DNA of 64,000 bases from Solirubrum puertoriconensis (lineage in GTDB: Bacteria; Bacteroidota; Bacteroidia; Cytophagales; Hymenobacteraceae): positions 1,054,001-1,118,000 of the forward strand of contig NZ_LNAL01000008.1 of NCBI RefSeq assembly GCF_001483135.1, in the 5' to 3' direction. The first letter of the stretch is position 1; the number at the start of each line of letters is the position of its first letter. The position numbers and the translations under genes were made by a program. Positions 41,457-50,582 of the stretch are shown one piece after another. The notes below the pieces were generated by a model. It made no database searches and had not been told where the DNA came from. It saw nothing but the letters and a program-made list of their open reading frames with translations.

Positions 41457-43229
41457 TTGGAAAACCGCGCCCTCATTCGCGCCTTTCGGCTGATGGCCCA
41501 GCTGCTGGAGCTGCACGACGAAAATCCTTTTAAGGTGCGCGCCTACGAAAGCGCCGCCGCTGCCATCGACCGCCTTGAGCAGCCTCTGGCCAACCTCGAA
41601 CCCAGCGAGTTTACCACCGTGGCGGGCCTAGGTAAAGGCGCTGCCCTGGCCGCGCAAGAGCTGCTGCGCACGGGCACTTTCCCCGAACTGGCGCGCCTGC
41701 AAGAGGCCACCCCGCCGGGTGTGGTGAGCATGCTAGGCATCAAAGGCTTCGGGCCGAAGAAGATACGGGCCCTGTGGCGCGAGCTAGGCGTTGAAACCAT
41801 TGATGCCTTGCGCGAAGCTGCCGAGCAAAACCGCGTGGCTAGCCTTAAGGGCTTTGGCGCCAAAACCCAGGAGGCGCTGCTGCAGGCTTTGGAGTTCACG
41901 GCCCAAAGCCAAGGCAAGCTGCTCATCAACCAGGCGCAAAACCTGGCCGCGCAGTTAGTGGCCTTGCTGCAGGAAGCCCTGCGCACCGAGCAAGTGGCTG
42001 TGGCCGGCGAAGTGCGCCGCGCCCTGCCAGTGGTCGAAACCATTCGGGTAGTGGTGGGCACCAACCAAGCTTGGGCCGTGCATGAGGCCCTAGGTGCCAT
42101 TGAGGCCTTGGTTGCCGATGAGGCCAACTCGGGCCCATTTGTATGGCGCGGCGCAGCGCAGGAGTCGGGCGTAAAGGTAGAGGTGCAGATTGCTCCCCCC
42201 GAGAATTATACCAACTGCTTATTTCTGCAAACCGGCTCCGATGCCCACCTTGCGGCGCCTCTAGGTGCCAAAGCGCCGGCGGCTACCCTGCGCCAGTTGG
42301 TGCGGCAAACCAAGTTTTTCAGCGAAGCCGCCATTTACGAAAAGGCTGGCCTGCAGTACGTCGAGCCCGAAATGCGCGAGGGCGCCGGCGAGGTTGAGGA
42401 AGCCGCTGCGCACAAATTGCCCGCGCTGCTCACCGAGGCTGATTTGCGCGGCTCGCTGCACAACCACAGCACATACTCCGACGGCGCCCACTCGCTGCGC
42501 CAGATGGCCGAGTTCTTGCGCGACAACGGCTACCAGTACCTAGGCATTTGCGACCATTCGCGCGCCGCGCACTACGCCAACGGCCTCAGCATCGAGCGGG
42601 TGGAGCAGCAACACCAGGAAATTGAGCGCCTCAACCGCGAGCTGGCGCCCTTCCGCATTTTCAAAGGCATCGAGTCAGATATCCTTTCCGATGGCTCGCT
42701 CGACTACCCCGACGACGTGCTGGCGTCCTTCGACTTTGTGGTGGCCTCGGTGCACTCGGGGCTGAAGATGGACAAAGAGCGCGCCACCGAGCGCCTGCTG
42801 CGCGCCATTGCCAACCCGTACTGCACCATGCTGGGCCACCCCACCGGCCGCTTGCTGCTGCGCCGCGAGGGCTACCCGCTCGATTACGAGGCCATCATCG
42901 ACGCCTGCGCCGAGCACAACGTGGCCATCGAAATCAACTCGAACCCCTGGCGCCTCGACCTCGACTGGCAGTGGGTGCGCTACGCCCTAGGTAAGGGCGT
43001 GCGCCTGAGCATCAATCCCGATGCCCACCACACCGATGGCTACGCCGATATGCGCTACGGCGTGCTGCAGGGCCGCAAAGGTGGCCTCACGGCTGCCATG
43101 ACGCTGAACGCGCTGACGGTGGATGAGCTGGCTGCGTATTTCGAGCAGCGCCGCGCCCAGGCCGTCAAATTTTCGGGGCCCAAAGCCGCTGCCAAGAAAC
43201 CTGCCGACTTCGGCCCGCTGTTCGGATAA
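41457..43229 (+). CDS. PolX-like HhH/PHP-domain protein with degenerate polymerase site
   Basis: 590 residues with the layout of bacterial family X polymerases: HhH motifs (VAGLGKGAALAAQEL, LGIKGFGPKKIRALW, LKGFGAKTQEALL), a polymerase palm (about 175-300), and a C-terminal PHP phosphoesterase domain (from about 333; LHNHSTYSDG, GICDHSRAAHY, VASVHSGL, MLGHPTGR, EINSNPW, and NPDAHHTDGY, all metal ligands present). In the palm the usual GSxRRG...GDxD reads AGEVRRALPVVETIRVV, so both first catalytic aspartates are gone, and the third is glutamate (VKVEVQI). The PHP nuclease is probably active while polymerase activity is doubtful. The TTG start follows the promoter and homologue length; a GTG at 41382 is the alternative. 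Confidence 0.88.
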   Translation: MENRALIRAFRLMAQLLELHDENPFKVRAYESAAAAIDRLEQPLANLEPSEFTTVAGLGKGAALAAQELLRTGTFPELARLQEATPPGVVSMLGIKGFGPKKIRALWRELGVETIDALREAAEQNRVASLKGFGAKTQEALLQALEFTAQSQGKLLINQAQNLAAQLVALLQEALRTEQVAVAGEVRRALPVVETIRVVVGTNQAWAVHEALGAIEALVADEANSGPFVWRGAAQESGVKVEVQIAPPENYTNCLFLQTGSDAHLAAPLGAKAPAATLRQLVRQTKFFSEAAIYEKAGLQYVEPEMREGAGEVEEAAAHKLPALLTEADLRGSLHNHSTYSDGAHSLRQMAEFLRDNGYQYLGICDHSRAAHYANGLSIERVEQQHQEIERLNRELAPFRIFKGIESDILSDGSLDYPDDVLASFDFVVASVHSGLKMDKERATERLLRAIANPYCTMLGHPTGRLLLRREGYPLDYEAIIDACAEHNVAIEINSNPWRLDLDWQWVRYALGKGVRLSINPDAHHTDGYADMRYGVLQGRKGGLTAAMTLNALTVDELAAYFEQRRAQAVKFSGPKAAAKKPADFGPLFG

Positions 43230-43284
43230 GGCAACCTAGACCGCCGTGGCCTGGGTGCTGGCATCAGAGAAATAACCTTAATCA

Positions 43285-44352
43285 GTGAAGATTTTAGTCT
43301 TGCGCTTTTCCTCCATCGGCGATATTGTGCTGACTACGCCGGTGGTGCGCTGCCTTAAGCAGCAAGTGCCCGATGCGCAGGTGCACTACTGCACCAAACC
43401 TGCGTACCGGGGCATGCTCGAGGCCAACCCCTACGTGGATAAAGTGCATTGCCTTACCGGTTCGCTCAAAGAGTTGGTGCGCGAGCTGCAGCAGGAGCGG
43501 TTCGACTTCATCGTTGATCTGCACAACAACCTGCGCACCTTCCTGATCAAGCTGCAGCTGGGGCGGCCGAGTGCCAGCTTCAACAAGCTGAACTTCCGGA
43601 AGTGGCTGCGCGTGAACCTAAAGTGGGATGTGCTGCCGCGCGTGCACATTGTGCAGCGCTACCTGGCCGCTGCCGCGCCCCTCGGCGTGCACGACGATGG
43701 CCGCGGCCTCGATTACTTCATCCCGGCCGACCAACGCATCAACGCCGAACAAACCCTGCCCGCCGATTTCCACAACGGCTACGTAGCGTTTGCAATTGGT
43801 GCCCAGCACGCCACCAAACGCCTGCCCGTGGAGCGCATTATTGAGCTGTGCGGGCAGTTGCGCCGTCCCGTGGTGCTCCTAGGTGGCCCCGAAGACGAAA
43901 GCACCGGCCACGTGGTGGAGCTGCACTTCGAGCAGCACCAACCCCGGGAGCAGGCGAGTGCGCTGCCGCGTACCATTCCGGCTTCGCCCTACTATTTCGA
44001 TAAAACCGCGCTGCCGCCTTCGCGCACTACCATTTACAATGCCTGCGGGCGGTTTTCGCTGCACCAGTCGGCTTCGTTGGTGAAGCAGGCGCAGCTGGTC
44101 ATCAGCCACGACACAGGCCTGATGCACATTGCAGCCGCTTTCCGCAAGGAAATATTTAGTGTGTGGGGCAATACGGTGCCCGAGTTTGGTATGTACCCCT
44201 ACCGCACCGAGTTTAAGGTGCTGGAGGTGGAGGGGCTTGCTTGCCGGCCGTGCTCCAAAATCGGATACGCAAAGTGCCCGCAAGGCCATTTCCGCTGCAT
44301 GCGCGATATCCGCTTCGACCTCGACCTGCCGCCCGCTCGCGACGCCCGTTAG
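43285..44352 (+). CDS. Glycosyltransferase family 9 (heptosyltransferase-like)
   Basis: 355 residues. It starts with GTG: KILVLRFSSIGDIVLTTPV is the canonical GT9 beginning. FIVDLHNNLRTFL, FAIGAQHATKRLP, VVLLGGPEDEST and LVISHDTGLMHIAAAF are donor and acceptor site segments, and CRPCSKIGYAKCPQGHFRC is the C-terminal Cys/His motif shared with the GT9 at 33310. It likely adds heptose or a related sugar to the LPS core. A weak TAACCTTA ends four bases before the GTG, the same close spacing as other genes here. Confidence 0.9.
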   Translation: MKILVLRFSSIGDIVLTTPVVRCLKQQVPDAQVHYCTKPAYRGMLEANPYVDKVHCLTGSLKELVRELQQERFDFIVDLHNNLRTFLIKLQLGRPSASFNKLNFRKWLRVNLKWDVLPRVHIVQRYLAAAAPLGVHDDGRGLDYFIPADQRINAEQTLPADFHNGYVAFAIGAQHATKRLPVERIIELCGQLRRPVVLLGGPEDESTGHVVELHFEQHQPREQASALPRTIPASPYYFDKTALPPSRTTIYNACGRFSLHQSASLVKQAQLVISHDTGLMHIAAAFRKEIFSVWGNTVPEFGMYPYRTEFKVLEVEGLACRPCSKIGYAKCPQGHFRCMRDIRFDLDLPPARDAR

Positions 44353-44373
44353 GCATCACCTGCATGGCAATCC

Positions 44374-44405
44374 AAGCCCACCTGCTAATCTGGGTGGGCT
44401 TTTTC
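44374..44405 (+). terminator. Intrinsic terminator after the second GT9 gene
   Basis: Nine-base arms 44374-44382 and 44393-44401 with TTTT. The loop and 3' arm include TCTGGGTGGG, the same ten bases found in both loops of the candidate ncRNA. Confidence 0.75.
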
Positions 44406-44490
44406 GTGCCGGGCTGCAGCGGGTTTGTGCCAAGCAACGTAATTAAGCCAGCAAGCACTTGCCCAAGCGCGTTGCACAACCCGTTGCCGC

Positions 44491-44976
44491 ATGACTGAAA
44501 CCACACCCGTTACCAACCCGCCGCAACCCGCCGCCCACACCGTGCTGGTGCGCGTAGCCGCCGATGCGCTGCTTGCCGATGTGCAAGCCGGCCGCCATAC
44601 CTTCATCATCGACGAGCCCGTAGCGGTAGGCGGCCACGACCGCGGCCCCACGCCCTACGATATGCTGCTCTCGGCCCTAGGTGCTTGCACGGCTATTACG
44701 CTACGCCTGTATGCCAACCAAAAACAATGGCCGCTTGAGGGCGTGGAGGTGCGCCTTTCGCATGGCCGTGAGCACAAGCTCGATTGCGAACAATGCGAAC
44801 AGGAGGGGGCCGGGTCGTTGGAAGTAGTGCGCAAAGAGCTGCGCCTGCTAGGGCCCCTAACCGCCGAGCAGCGCCAACGGCTGGAGGTAATTTCGGCCAA
44901 GTGCCCCGTGCAGAAAACCCTGGGCAAAAGCTTACGCATCGAAACCACCTTGGTGCCGGCCGACGCTTGGGTGTAG
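44491..44976 (+). CDS. OsmC-family peroxiredoxin-like protein
   Basis: 161 residues of the OsmC/Ohr superfamily, which reduces organic hydroperoxides using two cysteines. The first reactive Cys is in LLSALGACTAITLRLYA (about residue 69) and the second in VISAKCPVQKTL (about 141). HDRGPTPYDM is the conserved approach to the first cysteine. An extra CEQCEQ pair in the middle is not part of the catalytic set. It is closer to the YhfA/OsmC-like branch than to Ohr. Single gene; cytoplasmic. Confidence 0.88.
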   Translation: MTETTPVTNPPQPAAHTVLVRVAADALLADVQAGRHTFIIDEPVAVGGHDRGPTPYDMLLSALGACTAITLRLYANQKQWPLEGVEVRLSHGREHKLDCEQCEQEGAGSLEVVRKELRLLGPLTAEQRQRLEVISAKCPVQKTLGKSLRIETTLVPADAWV

Positions 44977-45137
44977 CCCTAGGTAGCTGCCCAGCGAAGC
45001 CACACTGGAACACCTGTTGAACTAGCGTAGCAGCAGTTTTCCTTGCGAAGCCGCGCGTATACGTGCGACCTGGGGATAATGTTGCTAATGCGGGCTGATT
45101 TTTTTGTGTTTTACAGCAAAGTTTGGATTGTGCAGGT

Positions 45138-45145
45138 TAGTTTTG
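45138..45145 (+). promoter_or_regulatory. Bacteroidota -7 element upstream of the GNA1162-like gene
   Basis: TAGTTTTG, exact consensus, 58 bases before ATG 45204. A second weaker element, TCTCTTTG, ends four bases before the ATG (45192-45199). Confidence 0.5.
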
Positions 45146-45203
45146 TTGCCAGTGCGTGCCACAAAACAGGCCATCTATTTTCTTCTTTTCCTCTCTTTGC
45201 TCT

Positions 45204-45860
45204 ATGCGTAATTCTACTCTCAAGCTGCTGGCGTTCTTGATGCTGGCGGTGTTCTTTACGGCCTGTGGTCCTTCGATTTACCTGGCTAAGGATTTTCGCG
45301 CCTATGCACCTAAGCACAAAACCGTAGCCATTCTGCCGGCTAGCGTAACCATGCAACTGCGCCCCAACGAGGCAAAGCGCATCAGCGCCGACCAACACCG
45401 CGACATGGAGCAGAAAAGCGGCGTTGATTTTCAAGGCAAGATTTACTCGTGGCTGCTGCGCCGCGGGCAGCAGCGCGGTTACACCGTGGAGTTCCAGGAC
45501 GTAGCTCAAACCAACGCGTTGCTGGCCAAGCAAAACGTTAACTACGCCGACCTAGCCAAACACTCGCCGCAAGAGCTGGCCAAAATGCTCGGCGTTGACG
45601 CAGTACTGACCACCAGCGTACGCACCACCAAGCCGATGAGCGACGGTGCTGCCGTAGCGGTTGGTTTGCTGGTAGGCGCCTGGGGTGCTACCAACCAAGC
45701 GAACATCACCGTGAATATCCACGAGAACGAAGGTGGTAAACTGCTTTGGAAGTACGACTATGTAGCTGCCGGCTCGGTTTTCTCTTCCACCGAAACCATC
45801 GTGGATGCTCTGATGCGCAACGCTTCCAAGAAATTCCCCTACACGCCGGTTAAAGGTTAA
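45204..45860 (+). CDS. GNA1162/DUF799-like outer-membrane lipoprotein
   Basis: 218 residues. The signal peptide ends in lipobox FTAC (about 18-21), followed by GPSIYLAKDFRAY and a domain (VAILPASVTM, SWLLRRGQQRGYTVEFQDV, LAKMLGVDAVLTTSVRTT, and VNIHENEGGKLLWKYDY) that fits the GNA1162-like family, which is related in fold to LPP20/TolB-N-type lipoproteins. The physiological role is unresolved. ATG 45204 gives the signal peptide; the in-frame upstream codon does not. Confidence 0.8.
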   Translation: MRNSTLKLLAFLMLAVFFTACGPSIYLAKDFRAYAPKHKTVAILPASVTMQLRPNEAKRISADQHRDMEQKSGVDFQGKIYSWLLRRGQQRGYTVEFQDVAQTNALLAKQNVNYADLAKHSPQELAKMLGVDAVLTTSVRTTKPMSDGAAVAVGLLVGAWGATNQANITVNIHENEGGKLLWKYDYVAAGSVFSSTETIVDALMRNASKKFPYTPVKG

Positions 45861-45889
45861 TTACCTAGGCTTGTAGCTGGCACACTAGC

Positions 45890-45925
45890 AACACGGCCGC
45901 TGCTCGTTCGGGCAGCGGCCGTGTT
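45890..45925 (+). terminator. Intrinsic terminator after the lipoprotein gene
   Basis: Perfect 14-base arms 45890-45903 and 45912-45925, followed by a T-rich tail. Confidence 0.8.
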
Positions 45926-46069
45926 GTTGTTGCCTAAAGCCAAATTGCCAAGTACGCAGCGCAGCAGCTGCGGCAATACCAGGCAGAATGCCTCATAGGG
46001 CTTGCAGGGCGAGGTTTTTACGACACCTTTGCGGCGCATTTTCGCAGGCCCTTTGTGGGCAACACATGT

Positions 46070-46594
46070 ATGCCGATTACCTCCATTGCCTACGCGGAGC
46101 TGCCCGCCGCTACGCAAAGTACCCTAGGGCAACTAACACACGCCGAGTTCGGGCACGTGCCTATTGTGCAACAGTACCAGTGGGCCACGCCCGATTGGTC
46201 GATGCTGCTGCACGACGACCAAGGCCAGCTGATGGCCTTTTATAACCTAGTGCTGCGCACCGTCACCTTCGATGGGCACCCGGTGCAGCTTGCGGGCCTC
46301 AACAACGTAATTACGCCGCCCGCCTTACGTGGCCACGGCTACGCCAAGCAACTGTTGCTGGCGACCGAGCCGCAGTGGTGGGAGCCGCTGGGCGCTCAGC
46401 ACGGCCTGCTGGTGTGCGCCGACCACATGATGCCGTATTACCGCAAGCTGGGCTGGTATCCGGTAGAGGCCGCCCTGTACTTCAGCCAGCCCGATGGCCA
46501 GCACCACCGCTTCGAGTCGAACGTGATGCTGCGCAGCCCCAGTGCCCTGCAAGTGCATCCTGCCGAAATCGACCTAGGCGGTTTGCCTTGGTAG
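46070..46594 (+). CDS. GNAT-family N-acetyltransferase
   Basis: 174 residues. The acetyl-CoA-binding signature is ITPPALRGHGYAKQLLLA (about 83-100; the R/Q-x-x-G-x-G/A loop as RGHGYA), with beta strand 4 VQLAGLNNVIT before it and PYYRKLGWYPVE as the C-terminal alpha4/beta6 segment. The substrate is unknown. I use ATG 46070; a GTG at 46055 would add five residues. It is bounded by its own terminator. Confidence 0.85.
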   Translation: MPITSIAYAELPAATQSTLGQLTHAEFGHVPIVQQYQWATPDWSMLLHDDQGQLMAFYNLVLRTVTFDGHPVQLAGLNNVITPPALRGHGYAKQLLLATEPQWWEPLGAQHGLLVCADHMMPYYRKLGWYPVEAALYFSQPDGQHHRFESNVMLRSPSALQVHPAEIDLGGLPW

Positions 46595-46614
46595 TTGGCA
46601 GGCACAAAACCCGC

Positions 46615-46655
46615 AAACAAAAAGCCCGGCTGCTCGGCAGCCGGGCTTTTTGTTT
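46615..46655. terminator. Bidirectional terminator between acetyltransferase and serS
   Basis: Exact 19-base arms 46615-46633 and 46637-46655 around a three-base loop, A/T-flanked on both sides. Confidence 0.93.
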
Positions 46656-46674
46656 ACCTAGGACGCGTGCTGGG

Positions 46675-47952
46675 CTAGCCCAGTTGCGCGAAGCCGCAGT
46701 AGCGGTGCAGCACCTCGGGCAGGCGAATGGTACCGTCGGCTTGCTGGTTGTTCTCGAGCAACGCGGCCACGATGCGCGGCAAGGCCAAGGCCGAGCCGTT
46801 GAGCGTGTGCAGCAGCTGCGTTTTATTGTTTTCGTCGCGGTAGCGCAGCTTCAGGCGGTTAGCCTGGTAGGTTTCGAAGTTCGAACACGACGATACTTCC
46901 AGCCAACGCTGCTGCGCCGCCGACCACACCTCCAGGTCATAGGTAAGGGCCGACGTAAAGCCCATATCGCCGCCGCACAGGCGCAGCACGCGGTAGGGCA
47001 GCTCCAGCTTTTGCAGCAACTGCTCGATGTGGCCTAGCATGTGCTCCAGCGTTTGGTAGGAGCGCTCCGGCAGGTCGATTTCAACAATCTCAACCTTATC
47101 GAATTGGTGCAGGCGGTTAAGGCCGCGCACGTGCGCACCCCACGAGCCAGCCTCGCGGCGGAAGCAAGGCGTGTAGCCGGCATTGCGAATGGGCAGACGC
47201 TCCGCCGCTATGATTTCGTCGCGGTAGAGGTTGGTGATGGGCACCTCCGCTGTCGGAATCAGGTACAGGTCGTCGGCGGTGGCGTGGTACATCTGGCCCT
47301 CCTTGTCGGGCAGCTGACCCGTGCCGTAGCCCGAAGCCTCGTTGATGAGAATGGGCGGCTGCATTTCGGTGTAGCCCGCGGCCATGGCTTCATCAAGGAA
47401 GAAGTTGATGAGCGCACGCTGCAAGCGGGCCCCCTGGCCTTTGTACACCGGAAAACCGGCACCCGTAATCTTATTACCCAGCTCGAAATCAATGATGTCG
47501 AGCTTTTTGATCAAATCCCAGTGGGGGAGGGCGCCACCGGGCAGCTCGGGTTTGTTACCTACTTCGCGCACTACCTCGTTGTCGTCGGCCGAGCGGCCGG
47601 CCGGCACGCTATCGTGCGGCACGTTCGGAATGCGGTAGAGCGCATCCTGCAGCTCCTTCTCCACGCCGGTTAGCTCCTCGGCAGCGGTTTTGGTTTGCTG
47701 CTTAAGGGTTGCGGTGCGGGTTTTTAGCTCCTCAGCACCGGCCTTGTCGCCGCTTTTCATCAGCGCGCCAATTTGCTGGGCAAGCTTGTTGGCTTCGGCC
47801 TGGGCCGAGTCGTGCTCGGTTTGCAGCTGGCGGCGGCGCTGGTCGAGTTCGAGCACGCGCTGCACCTCGGCCTCGGCGTTGGGGAAATTCCTTTTGGTGA
47901 GCCCGGCCAATACCCGGTCGGTTTGTTCTTTCAGGACGGAAACTTGCAGCAT
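46675..47952 (-). CDS. serS: Serine--tRNA ligase
   Basis: 425-residue class II aminoacyl-tRNA synthetase charging tRNA-Ser. An N-terminal long antiparallel coiled coil (about 25-105) binds the tRNA. The catalytic core follows: motif 1 region GAGFPVYKGQGARLQRAL, TAEVPITNLYRDEII, motif 2 TPCFRREAGSWG, EVSSCSNFETYQANRLKLRY, and motif 3 LNGSALALPRIVAALLENNQ. ATG 47952 (MLQVSVLKEQTDRV) is the family start; the longer frame adds an unrelated N-terminus. Confidence 0.97.
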   Translation of the reverse strand: MLQVSVLKEQTDRVLAGLTKRNFPNAEAEVQRVLELDQRRRQLQTEHDSAQAEANKLAQQIGALMKSGDKAGAEELKTRTATLKQQTKTAAEELTGVEKELQDALYRIPNVPHDSVPAGRSADDNEVVREVGNKPELPGGALPHWDLIKKLDIIDFELGNKITGAGFPVYKGQGARLQRALINFFLDEAMAAGYTEMQPPILINEASGYGTGQLPDKEGQMYHATADDLYLIPTAEVPITNLYRDEIIAAERLPIRNAGYTPCFRREAGSWGAHVRGLNRLHQFDKVEIVEIDLPERSYQTLEHMLGHIEQLLQKLELPYRVLRLCGGDMGFTSALTYDLEVWSAAQQRWLEVSSCSNFETYQANRLKLRYRDENNKTQLLHTLNGSALALPRIVAALLENNQQADGTIRLPEVLHRYCGFAQLG

Positions 47953-47982
47953 ACTTCGGCGACAAAACGCGTGGAAACGCGG

Positions 47983-47990
47983 CAAAAGTA
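47983..47990 (-). promoter_or_regulatory. Bacteroidota -7 element for serS
   Basis: Minus strand TACTTTTG, exact consensus, 30 bases before the serS ATG. Confidence 0.6.
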
Positions 47991-48380
47991 GCGGTTTTCG
48001 GGCGCCGCTGGCAGTTCTTTTGTTGAGCTGGCCCGGGCAGGCACCTAGGAAAGCAGGAAGAAATAGCTAGGTCGGAACTTCGTTAATCTGCGAAAAGTTA
48101 AATTCTCAGGCACTACTCATAAAATCAGTGCATCCTATTGGCCCTTTTGGCCGTATTGCGTAACATTGCGAAAGCAAGCCGGCGTGTGATGCCGGGCCCA
48201 GCCCTAGGTGGTTTCCGGCCCGATTGGTTCCAGCGCCCAGAGTCTCTAGCTTTTCTGACATCCTGCCCGCGCTTTTGCGCTGCTTATCTGTAGGGTTTGT
48301 GCCGTGGCAGCTCGCCAAAGGGCCGCGGCGGCATTTGCCGGGCATCTCCACCCCGATTTCTCTCCCTCCCGTACCCATTT
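47991..48380. other. Divergent spacer and long rho leader region
   Basis: About 390 bases between the serS promoter and the rho start. I find no coding sequence. A weak TAACATTG near 48156 could be a rho -7 element, which would leave a leader of over 200 bases. Long rho leaders serve autoregulation in other bacteria, but no specific attenuator hairpin is evident here. Confidence 0.4.
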
Positions 48381-50507
48381 ATGTACACTATTGACGAGCT
48401 CAAGGACCGGTTGTTGTCCGAGCTGAAGGAAATAGCCGAATCCCTTAACGTGGGCAATTTCCGCCGCCTGAGCAAACAGGACCTTATCTATAAGATTCTG
48501 GATCAGCAAGCTATTACGCCGCCCGATAAAATGCCCACCAAACGGGCTCCGCTGGCCGAAACCATCGATGCTGCTCCCGCACCTGCCGTTAACGGCAACG
48601 CCGCCCCCGCTGTGGTGGCCCCAGCAGGCCGCCCCGAGCGCCGCGGAGGCCGCAATGCTGCGGCACCTGCGCCGGTTGTGGCCGAGGCACCTGTTGCCGA
48701 TGCCGAGGTAGCGGTAGCCGAAGCACCCGCTGTTGAGGCACCCGCGCCGGCCGCTAACGGTCGCCAGCCGCGTGGTAACCAACGAGGTGGCCGTGGTCGG
48801 CGTAACGAAGCCCAGCCAGCAGTAACTGTTGAGCCCGGCGAAGACGGCAATACCACCGCTGCACCGCTGCCCCCCGTGGAAGCTCCGGCGCCCGATGCGC
48901 CTGTTATTACGCAGCCCGTACCCGAGATTCCGCAGCCTGCTGAGGCACCCCGCCCAACCGAGGAGCAGCCCCGCGAGCAACGCCCGGTGCGCTTTGTGGT
49001 ACCGCAACCCGGCCGCGAGCCGCGCGAAATTCGCCCAGCCGATTACCGCCGCGATGCGCCGCGCCCCAACCGCAACGAGCCCCGCGAGCCGCGCCCGATG
49101 CCAGCCGCACCTGAGCAGGCACCGCAAGCACCGCGCCCCCTAGGTGAGCAGCCGCGTCCGCTCAATGGGCAGGCCCAACCGCTGCGCGACGAACGCGAAG
49201 TGCGCGAGCCACGTGAGCCCCGCGAAATGCGAGATGGCCGCGAGGGACGCGAACCCCGCGACCGAGACCAGCGCCGGGAGGACCGCTTCAACCGCGACAA
49301 CCGCGAAGGTCGTCAACCGCAGCAAGGTCAGCGCCCCGCCGGCGAGCAGCCCCAGCAGCGTCAGCCGCAGTTGCCCCGCGTCGAGTCGCTTGACATTACC
49401 ATTCCGAGCGAAGGTGCTCTGGAAATGATGCCCGACGGCGGCTATGGTTTCCTTCGTTCGCCGTACTACAACTACCTGGCCTCACCCGACGACATTTATG
49501 TGTCGCCGCAGCAAGTCAAGCAGTACTCGCTGAAAGCCGGCGACACCGTGAAATGCACCGTGCGTCCTCCGAAAGAAGGCGAGAAGTACTACGCGCTGGT
49601 AACGGTAGAAAGCGTAAACGGCCGCTCGGTAGAAGACGTGCGCGACCGGATTTCCTTCTCGCACCTTACGCCGCTGTTTGCCGAGGAACGCCTGAAGCTG
49701 AGCACTTCGCCCTCGCAGTACAGCACCCGCATTCTGGATTTGTTTGCCCCCATTGGCAAAGGCCAACGCGGCCTGATTGTGGCGCAGCCGAAGGTAGGTA
49801 AGACGGTGTTGCTGCAGGAAATTGCCAACTCCATTGCCGAAAACCACCCCGAGGTGTACCTGATGATTCTGCTCATCGACGAACGCCCCGAGGAAGTAAC
49901 CGAGATGCAGCGCACGGTGAAAGCCGAAGTGCTCAGCTCAACCTTCGACGAAACGGCCGACCGCCACGTAAAAATCGCCGGCATGGCGCTCGATAAGGCC
50001 AAGCGCCTCGTGGAGTGTGGCCACGATGTCGTAATCCTGCTTGACTCGATTACGCGCCTGGCCCGCGCCTACAACACGGTGCAGCCTTCGTCGAGCCGCA
50101 TCCTGTCGGGTGGTATCGATGCCGGTGCCCTGCAAAAGCCCAAGCGCTTCTTCGGTGCAGCTCGCAACGTGGAAAACGGCGGTTCGCTTACCATCATTGC
50201 CACGGCCCTGACGGACACCGGCTCGAAGATGGATGAAGTAATCTTCGAAGAGTTCAAGGGTACGGGCAACATGGAACTGCAGCTCGACCGCAAACTGGCC
50301 AACAAGCGCATCTTCCCGGCCATCGACGTGCCGGCTTCGGGCACCCGCCGCGAAGACCTGCTGATGGGCAAGGAAGAGCTCAGCCGCGTGTGGGTTCTGC
50401 GCAAGTTCATGTCCGACATGACCTCGACCGAGGCCATGGAGTTCCTGAAGGACCGCATGAAAGGCACCCGCGACAACATGGAGTTCCTGGTGTCGATGAA
50501 TGGCTAA
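48381..50507 (+). CDS. rho: Transcription termination factor Rho with long disordered insertion
   Basis: 708 residues against about 420 in E. coli. Rho-N domain: about 1-45 ([22 protein letters not shown]). Then about 280 residues of low complexity (about 50-330), first Ala/Pro/Val-rich, then dominated by Arg, Pro, Glu and Asn (repeats such as EPREPR and REGREPRDR). The RNA-binding cold-shock-like domain follows ([37 protein letters not shown]), then the ATPase (Walker [12 protein letters not shown] about 467, [12 protein letters not shown], Walker [17 protein letters not shown] about 549). Disordered, charged insertions are a known trait of Bacteroidota Rho. ATG 48381 begins Rho-N. Confidence 0.96.
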   Translation: MYTIDELKDRLLSELKEIAESLNVGNFRRLSKQDLIYKILDQQAITPPDKMPTKRAPLAETIDAAPAPAVNGNAAPAVVAPAGRPERRGGRNAAAPAPVVAEAPVADAEVAVAEAPAVEAPAPAANGRQPRGNQRGGRGRRNEAQPAVTVEPGEDGNTTAAPLPPVEAPAPDAPVITQPVPEIPQPAEAPRPTEEQPREQRPVRFVVPQPGREPREIRPADYRRDAPRPNRNEPREPRPMPAAPEQAPQAPRPLGEQPRPLNGQAQPLRDEREVREPREPREMRDGREGREPRDRDQRREDRFNRDNREGRQPQQGQRPAGEQPQQRQPQLPRVESLDITIPSEGALEMMPDGGYGFLRSPYYNYLASPDDIYVSPQQVKQYSLKAGDTVKCTVRPPKEGEKYYALVTVESVNGRSVEDVRDRISFSHLTPLFAEERLKLSTSPSQYSTRILDLFAPIGKGQRGLIVAQPKVGKTVLLQEIANSIAENHPEVYLMILLIDERPEEVTEMQRTVKAEVLSSTFDETADRHVKIAGMALDKAKRLVECGHDVVILLDSITRLARAYNTVQPSSSRILSGGIDAGALQKPKRFFGAARNVENGGSLTIIATALTDTGSKMDEVIFEEFKGTGNMELQLDRKLANKRIFPAIDVPASGTRREDLLMGKEELSRVWVLRKFMSDMTSTEAMEFLKDRMKGTRDNMEFLVSMNG

Positions 50508-50524
50508 GCGCCAGCAGCAATGCC

Positions 50525-50563
50525 AACAAAAAAGCCCCGCCGTGCTGGCGGGGCTTTTTTGTT
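50525..50563. terminator. Bidirectional terminator between rho and the T9SS cargo gene
   Basis: Exact 17-base arms 50525-50541 and 50547-50563 with A6/T6 flanks and a 5-base loop. Confidence 0.93.
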
Positions 50564-50582
50564 AGCTTCTACCTAGGGCAGG

